From positions 1 to 64,000 of the forward strand of contig DXXM01000007.1 of the NCBI GenBank assembly GCA_019416285.1: a stretch of 64,000 nucleotides of DNA, given 5' to 3'. The DNA is from Bacteroidales bacterium. GTDB lineage: Bacteria > Bacteroidota > Bacteroidia > Bacteroidales > Muribaculaceae. Positions within the stretch are counted from its first letter, which is position 1. Each line of letters opens with the position of its first letter. Under the pieces are notes generated by a model, which had not been told where the DNA came from, ran no database searches, and saw only the letters and a list, made by a program, of their open reading frames with translations. The translations under genes and the position numbers were made by a program. Of the stretch, positions 51,845 through 59,407 are shown one piece after another.

Positions 51845-53008
51845 TCAGTGTGAGTGAGAATGACCTTCGGGTACTACGGTCGAAGTCTCGGCGAGGCGCA
51901 CGAATGTCATGCCCTGCGACACGACCGAATCGCCTTCGCTGATACCCTCCACGATGGCTATGCGCTCGCCATCGTTGCGTCCGATTTTGACGGGGCGCTT
52001 TTCGTAGGCGTGGTCCTCAGTCTTGACATAGACGAAATTCTCGCCCTGCTGCTCGGAGATAGCGGAGAGGGGCACCGAAAGAATGTTTGAAGTGTTGCCA
52101 CCTATGAGATAGACCTCGGCGGGTGTACCGGGAACGATATCGCCCCTGTCCTCGAATGTGAAATAAACGGGGATATAGCCGGGAGTGGCTGTTCCGGCCG
52201 ACGATGTGGACGAAAGGAGTTTGCCGCCACGCTCCGAAAGGCGGACGGTGCGCCCGGAGGCCTGCCCCCCGATGTTAGCTGATACGATGTGGGGCAGGAA
52301 ATCGGCCTCGCACCAGGGAAGAAGCGCACGGAGCGTGAGACGCTGGCTGCGGGCCACGGTAGCGATGGCTTGTCCGGCGTCGACGTATGACCCGTCGCTC
52401 ACAAGCAGTTCGGAGATGACGCCCGCGATTGACGATGACGCCGAGCCGGAAGCGGCGCGGGGGCTGTAGGCGCTCTTGGCCTCTTCGTAGGCGCGGAGAG
52501 CGTCGTTGTAATCCTTCTTGGTCACAAGTCCGTCCTTGAGGAGCGGAGTCACACGGTCAAGCTCGCGTTTGGCAGCGTCGAGTGTGGCTTTGGCCGACTG
52601 ATTCGTGTCGCCTCCGGAGATACCCTTCGCCGATACCGAGGCTATCAGTTCGCCCGCTTTGACATTCTTGCCTGTCTCTATTCCCGAACCGAGGCGGACT
52701 ATACCGGCTGTGGGAGCCGAAACCACCACGCGGTCAGTGGATGCGGGCATGACTTCGCCTATCACCTTGACGACTTCGGCAAACGGAGCTCTCCCGACAG
52801 CCTGCACGCTGACGCCGAAACGTGCGGCATCTTCGGGCGACATCAGGATTTCATTTTCACCATGCTCATGGTGTTCAGCTTCATTCTCGGCCACTTCAGC
52901 CGCGTGGTCATGACCTTCCCCGGCATGGTTATGGGAACATGAAGGGAGAGCCAGCATCCCGGCTACCGGTACAGCCATCAGAAATATCGAAGGGAAAAAA
53001 CGGGACAT
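51845..53008 (-). CDS. efflux RND transporter periplasmic adaptor (CzcB-like)
   Basis: A 387-residue membrane-fusion protein, first gene of the operon. It has a lipoprotein-type signal peptide (MLALPSCSHNHAGEGHD, lipidated Cys about residue 24) followed at once by His-rich metal-binding stretches (GEGHDHAAEVAENEAEHHEH). The barrel-sandwich hybrid and helical hairpin domains follow (VVSAPTAGIVRL, LDAAKRELDRVTPL), and the C terminus again is His-rich (EGHSHSH). The His-rich segments at both ends support a zinc/cobalt-type substrate. Confidence 0.92.
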   Translation of the reverse strand: MSRFFPSIFLMAVPVAGMLALPSCSHNHAGEGHDHAAEVAENEAEHHEHGENEILMSPEDAARFGVSVQAVGRAPFAEVVKVIGEVMPASTDRVVVSAPTAGIVRLGSGIETGKNVKAGELIASVSAKGISGGDTNQSAKATLDAAKRELDRVTPLLKDGLVTKKDYNDALRAYEEAKSAYSPRAASGSASSSIAGVISELLVSDGSYVDAGQAIATVARSQRLTLRALLPWCEADFLPHIVSANIGGQASGRTVRLSERGGKLLSSTSSAGTATPGYIPVYFTFEDRGDIVPGTPAEVYLIGGNTSNILSVPLSAISEQQGENFVYVKTEDHAYEKRPVKIGRNDGERIAIVEGISEGDSVVSQGMTFVRLAETSTVVPEGHSHSH

Positions 53009-53080
53009 AATAAAAAATGATTACATATTAATTTATAAGTTTTCTTCCTGCGAAAACGTTGTAACAGGTTTTCACGGACA

Positions 53081-53088
53081 CAAAGTTA
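53081..53088 (-). promoter_or_regulatory. -7 box for the metal efflux operon
   Basis: CAAAGTTA on the plus strand reads TAACTTTG on the minus strand, about 73 bp before the adaptor start. No TTG at the ideal spacing; possibly regulator-dependent. Confidence 0.45.
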
Positions 53089-53206
53089 AGGCCGGTTTCA
53101 AGAGCCGGCGTTATAAAATTCCGATGATTTCTTGCAAAATTAACAAACATATTCGAGGCCTACAAACTTTTTAGAAAGTCGCGCACGATTATTCGTCGGT
53201 TTTTCC

Positions 53207-53214
53207 TAATTTTG
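53207..53214 (+). promoter_or_regulatory. -7 box for the hydrolase-MurF-Ddl operon
   Basis: TAATTTTG lies 17 bp before the ATG at 53232. No TTG at the ideal distance. Confidence 0.45.
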
Positions 53215-53231
53215 TGGGTCAAATCAAGCCT

Positions 53232-54011
53232 ATGGATAAAGAAACTCGGCTCGAAGGCCTGAAACTTCATTATACCGACTCGGGAAAAGGGGACAAGACC
53301 ATAGTCCTCATGCACGGCTGGGGATGCAACCACACCACGGTGGCATCCATCGAAGCCGTGGCGCTGTCGTGTGGCTACCGCGTCATAAACGTCGATTTTC
53401 CCGGCTTCGGAGAGTCGGAGGAACCCGCCGACGTGTGGGGTGTGGAACAATACACCCGTCAGATCGAGGCTCTTGTCAGGGAACTCGGCATCGTGCGCCC
53501 TACCCTGCTCGGCCACTCTTTCGGAGGCAGAGTCGGTATCCTCTATTCATCGCGCAATCCTGTCGACAAACTCATTCTCGTCGACGCCGCCGGCATCAAG
53601 CCGAAGCGCTCTCTGAACTATTACAGGAAAGTCTACACGTTCAAGGCCGTGAAGAGGCTGATGTATCTAATTTACGGACGTGACGAAGCTGAACGGCGTC
53701 TCGACGCCCGACGCGCCAAAGCTGGGTCGAGCGATTATGCCAGCGCCACACCGATGATGCGCCGGATACTCTCGAAAGTGGTCAACGAGGACCTGACTGA
53801 CCTGCTGGAACTCATCAAGGCCCCCACTCTGCTCATCTGGGGCGAAAACGACACCGCGACACCGCTCGCCGACGCGCAGAAGATGGAAAAACTAATTCCC
53901 GACGCCGGACTCGTGTCGTTTCCCGGCTGCGGTCACTACAGTTTTCTCGACAACCCGGGGCAGTTTGCCGCCGTGTTGCGCAGTTTTCTCGGAAGCGGAC
54001 GCGAGGCATGA
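53232..54011 (+). CDS. alpha/beta hydrolase
   Basis: A 259-residue cytoplasmic alpha/beta-fold hydrolase. The oxyanion loop is HGWGCNH near residue 29, the nucleophile elbow GHSFGGR has S96, and D207 (WGENDTATP) and H235 (GCGHYSFLDNP) complete the triad. The substrate is unknown. It begins the apparent operon with a MurF-like ligase and Ddl (38 bp to the next gene), which raises the idea of a cell-wall or lipid-linked substrate, but only by context. The start at 53232 is chosen because 53214 would overlap the -7 box. Confidence 0.85.
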   Translation: MDKETRLEGLKLHYTDSGKGDKTIVLMHGWGCNHTTVASIEAVALSCGYRVINVDFPGFGESEEPADVWGVEQYTRQIEALVRELGIVRPTLLGHSFGGRVGILYSSRNPVDKLILVDAAGIKPKRSLNYYRKVYTFKAVKRLMYLIYGRDEAERRLDARRAKAGSSDYASATPMMRRILSKVVNEDLTDLLELIKAPTLLIWGENDTATPLADAQKMEKLIPDAGLVSFPGCGHYSFLDNPGQFAAVLRSFLGSGREA

Positions 54012-54049
54012 AAACAAATTGAAAAATCAAAAAACAGACGATATAACTG

Positions 54050-55636
54050 ATGTTAGTTTGCAGTATTATAGCAATTGTTCTCGCAGTAATATGCGTGGTT
54101 TATGAATTTCGTCGTCAGCTGATGATGTTGCAGCAGAATTCATATCGCAACGACCGTTACAAACGCTGGTGCACGACCTCACAGGACAGCACCTCGACCA
54201 TGCGCCTCGTGACCGGGGCCGTGGCTCTCGCCTCTCTCTCGACCCTGTCGGTGCCGATGGTGTCGCTCGGACTCGTGACCATAATTTCGGTCGTCAACAT
54301 CTTCAGTCTCGCAGGCAGGAAATACAAGAAACCGCTTGTGATGACCCGGCGCGCCTGGCGCATACTCGTGACAATGCTCGTGCTCGCAGCAATTCCGATG
54401 GCCGGAGTGATAGTGATCTGTGTGCTCGACCATCATTCGCTTGACCGTGCGGCCGTGGCCGGACTGATTATCTTCTGCTTCTCGCAGCTCTTTCTTCTTG
54501 CCGCCAATTCGCTGCTCAAACCGGTCGAAGCCCATATCAACCACAAATATTATCTCGACGCCGAGCGCATACTCAAATCAATGCCCGGCCTCAAGATCAT
54601 AGGCATCACCGGCAGCTACGGCAAGACGAGCACCAAGCACTATCTCAACCGTATTCTCTCGGAGAAGTATGACGTGATGATGACTCCCGGCAGCTTCAAC
54701 ACCACCATGGGGGTGATACGCACCGTCCGCGAGTATCTGAAACCATACAACGATGTATTTATCGTAGAGATGGGTGCAAAACAGCCCAACGACATCAAGG
54801 AAATCTGCGACCTTGTCCATCCTTCGGTCGGAATCGTTACAGCCGTAGGCGAGCAGCACCTCGAATCGTTCAAGACCATCGAGAATGTGCAGCGCACCAA
54901 GTTCGAGCTTGTGGACTCACTGCCGGCCGACGGCCTCGCGGTGGTCAACGACGATTTCCCCTACGTTGCTAACCGTCCGGTCAGCAACGTGGAGTGTGTG
55001 AGATATGCTGTCACGGCCAAGGACGCGGCTGCATATACGGCCGAGGAGATCAGCTATACACCGCAGGGCACATCGTTTACAGTCGTGACGTCTACCGGCG
55101 AGCGTCTCCCCTTCTCGACCCGTCTTGTCGGAGAGTGCAATGTGTCAAACCTTCTCGCCGCAATCATAGTGGCGCTCCGCATGGATGTGCCCGTTGAGAA
55201 AATCCGCTATGCAGTAAGCAATATCGAGCAGGTTGAACACCGCCTGAACATGAAGCGTACACCCGGCGGAGTGACCATCATCGACGATGCCTTCAACTCC
55301 AACCCCACAGGCTCGAAAATGGCACTTGACGTACTCAAAATGATGACCGGCGGCAGACGCATCATCGTGACTCCCGGCATGATCGAGCTCGGCGACCGCC
55401 AGGCGGAACTCAATGAGAAATTCGGCGCGGCAATAGCCGACTCAGCCGACATAGCCATAGTGGTCGGAGCATACAACCGCGAGGCCATCATAGCAGGTAT
55501 CGAAAGCGTGGAGCCCCGTCAGGCGAAAGTATATAAGGTCAACTCCTTCGCGGAGTCGCAGCAGCTTCTGGCCACAATGCTGAAGCCGGGCGATACCATA
55601 CTCTACGAAAACGACCTGCCCGACACTTTCAAGTAA
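54050..55636 (+). CDS. membrane-anchored MurF-like Mur ligase
   Basis: A 528-residue protein with about four N-terminal membrane helices (roughly residues 1-19, 48-80, 101-122 and 129-152), then a Mur-ligase core. The ATP loop is GITGSYGKTSTKHYL, IVEMGAKQPNDIKEICDLV and VTAVGEQHLESF follow, and DDAFNSNPTG matches MurF. The normal N-terminal UDP-binding domain of MurF is absent and replaced by the membrane part. It lies directly before ddl, whose product D-Ala-D-Ala is the MurF substrate. It may be the working MurF, a second one, or a ligase for a different substrate. Confidence 0.8.
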   Translation: MLVCSIIAIVLAVICVVYEFRRQLMMLQQNSYRNDRYKRWCTTSQDSTSTMRLVTGAVALASLSTLSVPMVSLGLVTIISVVNIFSLAGRKYKKPLVMTRRAWRILVTMLVLAAIPMAGVIVICVLDHHSLDRAAVAGLIIFCFSQLFLLAANSLLKPVEAHINHKYYLDAERILKSMPGLKIIGITGSYGKTSTKHYLNRILSEKYDVMMTPGSFNTTMGVIRTVREYLKPYNDVFIVEMGAKQPNDIKEICDLVHPSVGIVTAVGEQHLESFKTIENVQRTKFELVDSLPADGLAVVNDDFPYVANRPVSNVECVRYAVTAKDAAAYTAEEISYTPQGTSFTVVTSTGERLPFSTRLVGECNVSNLLAAIIVALRMDVPVEKIRYAVSNIEQVEHRLNMKRTPGGVTIIDDAFNSNPTGSKMALDVLKMMTGGRRIIVTPGMIELGDRQAELNEKFGAAIADSADIAIVVGAYNREAIIAGIESVEPRQAKVYKVNSFAESQQLLATMLKPGDTILYENDLPDTFK

Positions 55637-55696
55637 TCCCTCCCTCTGACGCAAAGAAAAAACATACAGATTTACAATCGACATAATAATTTGACA

Positions 55697-56896
55697 ATGA
55701 AAACCAACATCGGAGTCTTTTTCGGCGGACGCTCGACCGAGCATGAAATCTCGGTAATCTCCGCATCCCAGGCCATGCACGCCATCAACCGCGACAAGTA
55801 TGACGTAACACCTATATATATATCCAAGCAGGGACATTTCTACACGGGCGACGCACTCTTCGACGTGGCCAACTACCGCGACATCCCCGCACTGCTTGCA
55901 AAATGCGAGGAGGTCTACATCCGCCCCGTCTACGGCGACTATAATCTCTACCGCGCGAAATCCGGCGGTCTCTTCGGCAACAAAGGCCCGGTGTGTACGC
56001 TTGACGTGGTGATTCCTGTGCTCCACGGCTCCAATGTGGAGGACGGTATTTTCGAAGGAGTGCTTGAGACCATCGGCATCCCCTACGCCGGCTGCGACAC
56101 TCTCGCAAGCGCAAACGGCATGGACAAAATCACGATGAAAATGATACTACGCGAGTCGGGAATCCCTGTGATTGACTATGTATGGTTCACCGACAAGGAG
56201 TGGTTTGCCAAGCGCGACGAACTCATCGGCAAAATCGAAGAGAAAATCGGCTATCCGGTCATCGTCAAGCCCGCCAACCTCGGTTCGAGTGTGGGTATAG
56301 GCCGCGCCGCCAACCGCGAACAGCTTATCGAGAAAGTGGATGTGGCTCAGAAATATTCGGCCCGCATCATCGTGGAACACATGGTCGACAATCTCAAGGA
56401 AATCAACTGCTCGGTACTCGGCGACTGCGACGAATATCAGTCGTCAGTCCTCGAAGAGCCTATCAAGAGCGCCGAAATCCTCTCGTATGAGGACAAATAC
56501 ATGGGAGGCACGAAGGGCGCCAAGGGTATGCAGGCCTCACAGAAGCGCATCCCCGCCGATCTTCCCGAAGATATGACCAAGCGGATTCAGTATCTTGCAG
56601 GCGAGACATTCCGCGTACTCAGCTGCCACGGTGTCAGCCGTATCGACTTCATCGTCGACGATGACAACAACGAAATTTATGTCAACGAGATAAACACCAT
56701 CCCCGGCTCGCTTTCATTCTATCTGTGGGAGGCCACCGGCCTGTCATTCGACAAGCTCATGGACAAGCTCGTGCAGCTCGCTCTCAAACGTAAGCGCGAA
56801 GAGGGACAGAAAACGGTGAGCTACGACCAGAACATATTCTCGCTTTCAGGCGGCGTGAAGGGCGGCGTGAAAGGCGCCAAGGCTCCCCGTCGCTGA
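55697..56896 (+). CDS. ddl: D-alanine-D-alanine ligase
   Basis: An ATP-grasp ligase of 399 residues that makes the dipeptide for peptidoglycan precursors. N-terminal GVFFGGRSTEHEISVISA, PVLHGSNVEDGIFEGVLE, KPANLGSSVGIGRA and the C-terminal NEINTIPGSLSFYLWEATG are all diagnostic. It is longer than E. coli DdlB (about 306 residues) and ends in a Gly/Lys-rich tail with SGGVKGGVKGAKAPRR. The start at 55697 is preferred over 55691. It is cotranscribed with the MurF-like gene upstream. Confidence 0.93.
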   Translation: MKTNIGVFFGGRSTEHEISVISASQAMHAINRDKYDVTPIYISKQGHFYTGDALFDVANYRDIPALLAKCEEVYIRPVYGDYNLYRAKSGGLFGNKGPVCTLDVVIPVLHGSNVEDGIFEGVLETIGIPYAGCDTLASANGMDKITMKMILRESGIPVIDYVWFTDKEWFAKRDELIGKIEEKIGYPVIVKPANLGSSVGIGRAANREQLIEKVDVAQKYSARIIVEHMVDNLKEINCSVLGDCDEYQSSVLEEPIKSAEILSYEDKYMGGTKGAKGMQASQKRIPADLPEDMTKRIQYLAGETFRVLSCHGVSRIDFIVDDDNNEIYVNEINTIPGSLSFYLWEATGLSFDKLMDKLVQLALKRKREEGQKTVSYDQNIFSLSGGVKGGVKGAKAPRR

Positions 56897-56913
56897 CAAA
56901 CTGTGATTGCTAT

Positions 56914-57090
56914 ATGGGAAGCGTAGGTTTCTGGATTGCATACTGCATAGCCTTCGGACTGCTCGGAGGAGGGCTCTACACGTATATGTCGGGGCGCAAG
57001 AAAAACCGGCTGAGCCTTTTTCTGCGCAGCGCTCTGATATATACAGCCTTCGCGTTGGCTTTCGTGTGGTTTCTCTACAGGGTGGCGTGA
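56914..57090 (+). CDS. small membrane protein, 58 aa
   Basis: A 58-residue ORF, 17 bp after ddl. It has two membrane helices (about residues 4-21, FWIAYCIAFGLLGGGLY, and 37-55, ALIYTAFALAFVWFLY) separated by a basic loop SGRKKNRL. I do not recognise it. Position and composition support a real gene that is part of the ddl operon. Confidence 0.55.
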   Translation: MGSVGFWIAYCIAFGLLGGGLYTYMSGRKKNRLSLFLRSALIYTAFALAFVWFLYRVA

Positions 57091-57093
57091 GGC

Positions 57094-57567
57094 TCAGTCG
57101 TGGTGATACGGTTCGCCGCGCATGATGGTCATGGCCCTGTAAATCTGCTCGACGAAGAAAAGCCGCACCATCTCGTGTGTGAACGTCATGCGCGAGAGCG
57201 ACAGCTTGGAGTCGGCACGCTCGTAGACCTCTTTCGAGAATCCGTAAGGACCGCCGATGACGAAAACCAGGCGTTTGGTGCCCTGGACCATCCGGCGCTC
57301 TATCATGCCGGAAAATTCCCGTGAGGTCAGTTCCTTGCCCCGCTCATCGAGCAGGGTCACGATGTCGCCCGGCTGAAGCGACGCGAGTATGTTGCGTCCC
57401 TCCTGCTGCTTCTGCGCCTCCTCGGTGAGAGCTTTAGAGGCCTTTATGTCTGGAATCACCGTCAGCTCGACGCCGAGATAGCGGTTGGCGCGTTTCAGGA
57501 ACTCATCGACCCCGCGCGAAATGTAGTCGGTCGAGGTCTTACCCACGGCAATGACAACTATTTTCAT
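57094..57567 (-). CDS. rlmH: 23S rRNA (pseudouridine1915-N3)-methyltransferase RlmH
   Basis: A 157-residue SPOUT enzyme that methylates pseudouridine 1915 in helix 69 of 23S rRNA. Family motifs: MKIVVIAVGKTSTDYI, LDERGKELTS, FVIGGPYGFS and LSLSRMTFTHEMVRLFFVEQ near the C terminus. Length is normal. Only 30 bp separate its start from that of the divergent nadC. A longer reading up to 58104 runs antisense through nadC and is rejected. Confidence 0.95.
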   Translation of the reverse strand: MKIVVIAVGKTSTDYISRGVDEFLKRANRYLGVELTVIPDIKASKALTEEAQKQQEGRNILASLQPGDIVTLLDERGKELTSREFSGMIERRMVQGTKRLVFVIGGPYGFSKEVYERADSKLSLSRMTFTHEMVRLFFVEQIYRAMTIMRGEPYHHD

Positions 57568-57597
57568 GAAAATAACAGATACAAATTGATAACGGAT

Positions 57598-58446
57598 ATG
57601 AAAACTAAAGATGAACTTATCGACGACCTTCTGACGCTCGCCTTTGCAGAGGACGTAGGCGATGGCGACCACACCACCCTGAGCACAATTCCCGCCGACG
57701 AGCGTGGAGTGCAGCGTCTCATTGTCAAGGAAGAAGGAATACTTGCCGGAGTCGAGATTGCCCGCAAAGTGTTCGAGAAATTCGACCCGGAGCTGAAGAT
57801 GACGGTCTATATCAACGACGGCACCCATGTGAAACCCGGCGACATAGCCTTTGAGGTCGAGGGCCCGGTGCGTTCCCTCCTGCAGACAGAGCGCGTGATG
57901 CTCAACATCATGCAGCGCATGAGCGGCATCGCCACTCAGACCGCTAAATACCAGCAGCGTCTCGAAGGACTCAAGACCAAGGTGCTCGACACCCGCAAGA
58001 CCACTCCCGGCATGCGTATGCTCGAAAAAGAGGCTGTACGCATCGGCGGAGGCTGCAACCACCGTATCGGTCTCTTCGACATGATTCTCATCAAGGATAA
58101 CCATGTCGATTTTGCAGGTGGTATCAAACAGGCAGTGGAAGCCGCGCGCAAATACTGTGCCGAGAAGGGCAAGGATCTCAAAATCGAGGTGGAAGTACGC
58201 AACGAGGACGAAATCCGTCAGGCTCTCGCTGAGAATGTTGACCGCATCATGCTCGACAACTTCACTCCCGAGCGCACACGCAAGGCCGTGGAACTCATCA
58301 ACGGACAGACCGAAATCGAATCGTCCGGAGGCATCACCCTCGACACTCTACGTGATTACGGCGAATGTGGAGTTGACTTCATCTCCGTCGGCGCGCTGAC
58401 CCACTCTGTCAAAGGCCTCGACATGAGCTTCAAGGCCGTGAAATAA
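57598..58446 (+). CDS. nadC: nicotinate-nucleotide pyrophosphorylase NadC
   Basis: A 282-residue quinolinate phosphoribosyltransferase of NAD synthesis, which turns quinolinate and PRPP into nicotinate mononucleotide. It shows EDVGDGDHTTLST, RVMLNIMQRMSGIAT, LDTRKTTPGMRMLEKEAVR and GGGCNHRIGLFDMILIKDNH, plus the ESSGGITLDTLR phosphate site. The start MKTKDELIDD at 57598 is preferred. It is divergent from rlmH. Confidence 0.95.
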   Translation: MKTKDELIDDLLTLAFAEDVGDGDHTTLSTIPADERGVQRLIVKEEGILAGVEIARKVFEKFDPELKMTVYINDGTHVKPGDIAFEVEGPVRSLLQTERVMLNIMQRMSGIATQTAKYQQRLEGLKTKVLDTRKTTPGMRMLEKEAVRIGGGCNHRIGLFDMILIKDNHVDFAGGIKQAVEAARKYCAEKGKDLKIEVEVRNEDEIRQALAENVDRIMLDNFTPERTRKAVELINGQTEIESSGGITLDTLRDYGECGVDFISVGALTHSVKGLDMSFKAVK

Positions 58447-58466
58447 TCCGCTCGGCAGAGCATTAT

Positions 58467-58504
58467 AAAAATGGCAATTGTCAGTTCAGGCAATTGCCAT
58501 TTTT
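58467..58504. terminator. bidirectional terminator after nadC and the HAD gene
   Basis: Arms 58467-58480 and 58491-58504 are a perfect 14-bp inverted repeat (AAAAATGGCAATTG) with a 10-nt loop, A-rich on the left and T-rich on the right, between convergent genes. Confidence 0.8.
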
Positions 58505-58537
58505 GTTTTGCAGGGTTACATCTGTCTGTGACGATGC

Positions 58538-58557
58538 GGACGCGATGTATCGCGTCC
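58538..58557. repeat. short palindromic element GGACGCGAT
   Basis: GGACGCGAT (58538-58546) and ATCGCGTCC (58549-58557) pair perfectly around 2 nt and are followed by CTAC. On the minus strand it starts GTAGGGACG, as do the long elements at 18620 and 20145. A degraded relative lies at about 46607-46626. It abuts the 3' end of the HAD gene. Confidence 0.6.
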
Positions 58558-59187
58558 CTACAACAGCATTTCGTCGATTGTGAAGCCGGCGAAGCTGTCG
58601 ATGATTCTGTGGGCACGTCCCTGAAGTTTCTCGCGCGAGTTGGTGGTGGCGAGACCTATCACCGTGGCGCCTGAACGGTTGCCGGCTTCGAGCCCCTGGA
58701 GTGAATCCTCAAACACATAGCAGTTCTCAATGGGCACGCCAATCATCTCCGCGCCGGTGAGGTATCCCTCGGGGTCGGGCTTGCTGCGGCTGACCATCGA
58801 ACCCGTCACGAGAGCCGTGAGCTTCTCTTTCAGCTCGGGATGGGCGGCGAAGAGATAGCTCATCTTCACGTCGTCGCTGCTTGTCACGATTGCGAAGGGT
58901 ATGCCGGCTGCACAAAGCTCGTTGACAAAGGCTTCCGCTCCCTCTATCCAGGGATAGACCATGGCTTTCTCATAGTCATGAAGCTCATCCACTATCCCCT
59001 GGCGTGCGTCCTCGGGAAAGGAACGGAGTATTTCACCGAGAGTGGTGCCCTTGATGTCGGCGGCGAATGTCTCCTTGCCGGGGACATCGAAACGATAGGC
59101 CATAGGGCCCCAGAATTTTGAGTATTCCCCTTCGCTGTCGACGAGCACGCCGTCGAGGTCAAAGAGTACACCGATTTTATCTTTCAT
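58558..59187 (-). CDS. HAD-family phosphatase (beta-phosphoglucomutase-like)
   Basis: A 209-residue haloacid-dehalogenase-superfamily hydrolase. The nucleophile motif is VLFDLDGVLVDSE (D10, D12), motif II is AIVTSSD, motif III includes KPDPEGYL, and motif IV is CYVFEDSLQGLEA. The helical cap at residues about 17-80 is of the beta-phosphoglucomutase type. A phosphosugar or nucleotide is the likely substrate. The start at 59187 is preferred over 59214/59220 because the upstream stretch is AT-rich leader. Confidence 0.88.
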   Translation of the reverse strand: MKDKIGVLFDLDGVLVDSEGEYSKFWGPMAYRFDVPGKETFAADIKGTTLGEILRSFPEDARQGIVDELHDYEKAMVYPWIEGAEAFVNELCAAGIPFAIVTSSDDVKMSYLFAAHPELKEKLTALVTGSMVSRSKPDPEGYLTGAEMIGVPIENCYVFEDSLQGLEAGNRSGATVIGLATTNSREKLQGRAHRIIDSFAGFTIDEMLL

Positions 59188-59268
59188 AATCACATTTAAA
59201 TTTTCATTAGACATTGGCAAAGAGATATGTCAGTGACATAATCTCATTTTTAACAAATTTATCCGCGG

Positions 59269-59276
59269 CAAAGTTA
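59269..59276 (-). promoter_or_regulatory. -7 box for the HAD gene
   Basis: CAAAGTTA on the plus strand reads TAACTTTG on the minus strand. It forms the left arm of the inverted repeat with the purL promoter (59268-59279 / 59326-59337). Confidence 0.5.
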
Positions 59277-59305
59277 CGACAATTTCTCTAAATAGCCTCC
59301 GATTC

Positions 59306-59336
59306 TTGGATGTATGCGAGATTTATCGTAACTTTG
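59306..59336 (+). promoter_or_regulatory. near-perfect promoter for purL
   Basis: TTG (59306-59308), 20 bp, TAACTTTG (59329-59336). The purL start codon is 72 bp downstream. Confidence 0.75.
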
Positions 59337-59407
59337 CTGCGAGGAATGTACTGATGTGTCGCTCCTCATCTCTCACGATTTTACTCCATTATCGCATATT
59401 TCTACTT

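Noticed and set aside
57094..58104. 336-codon reading of rlmH
   Set aside because: The first 179 codons run antisense through nadC; the real protein starts at 57567 with MKIVVIAVGK.
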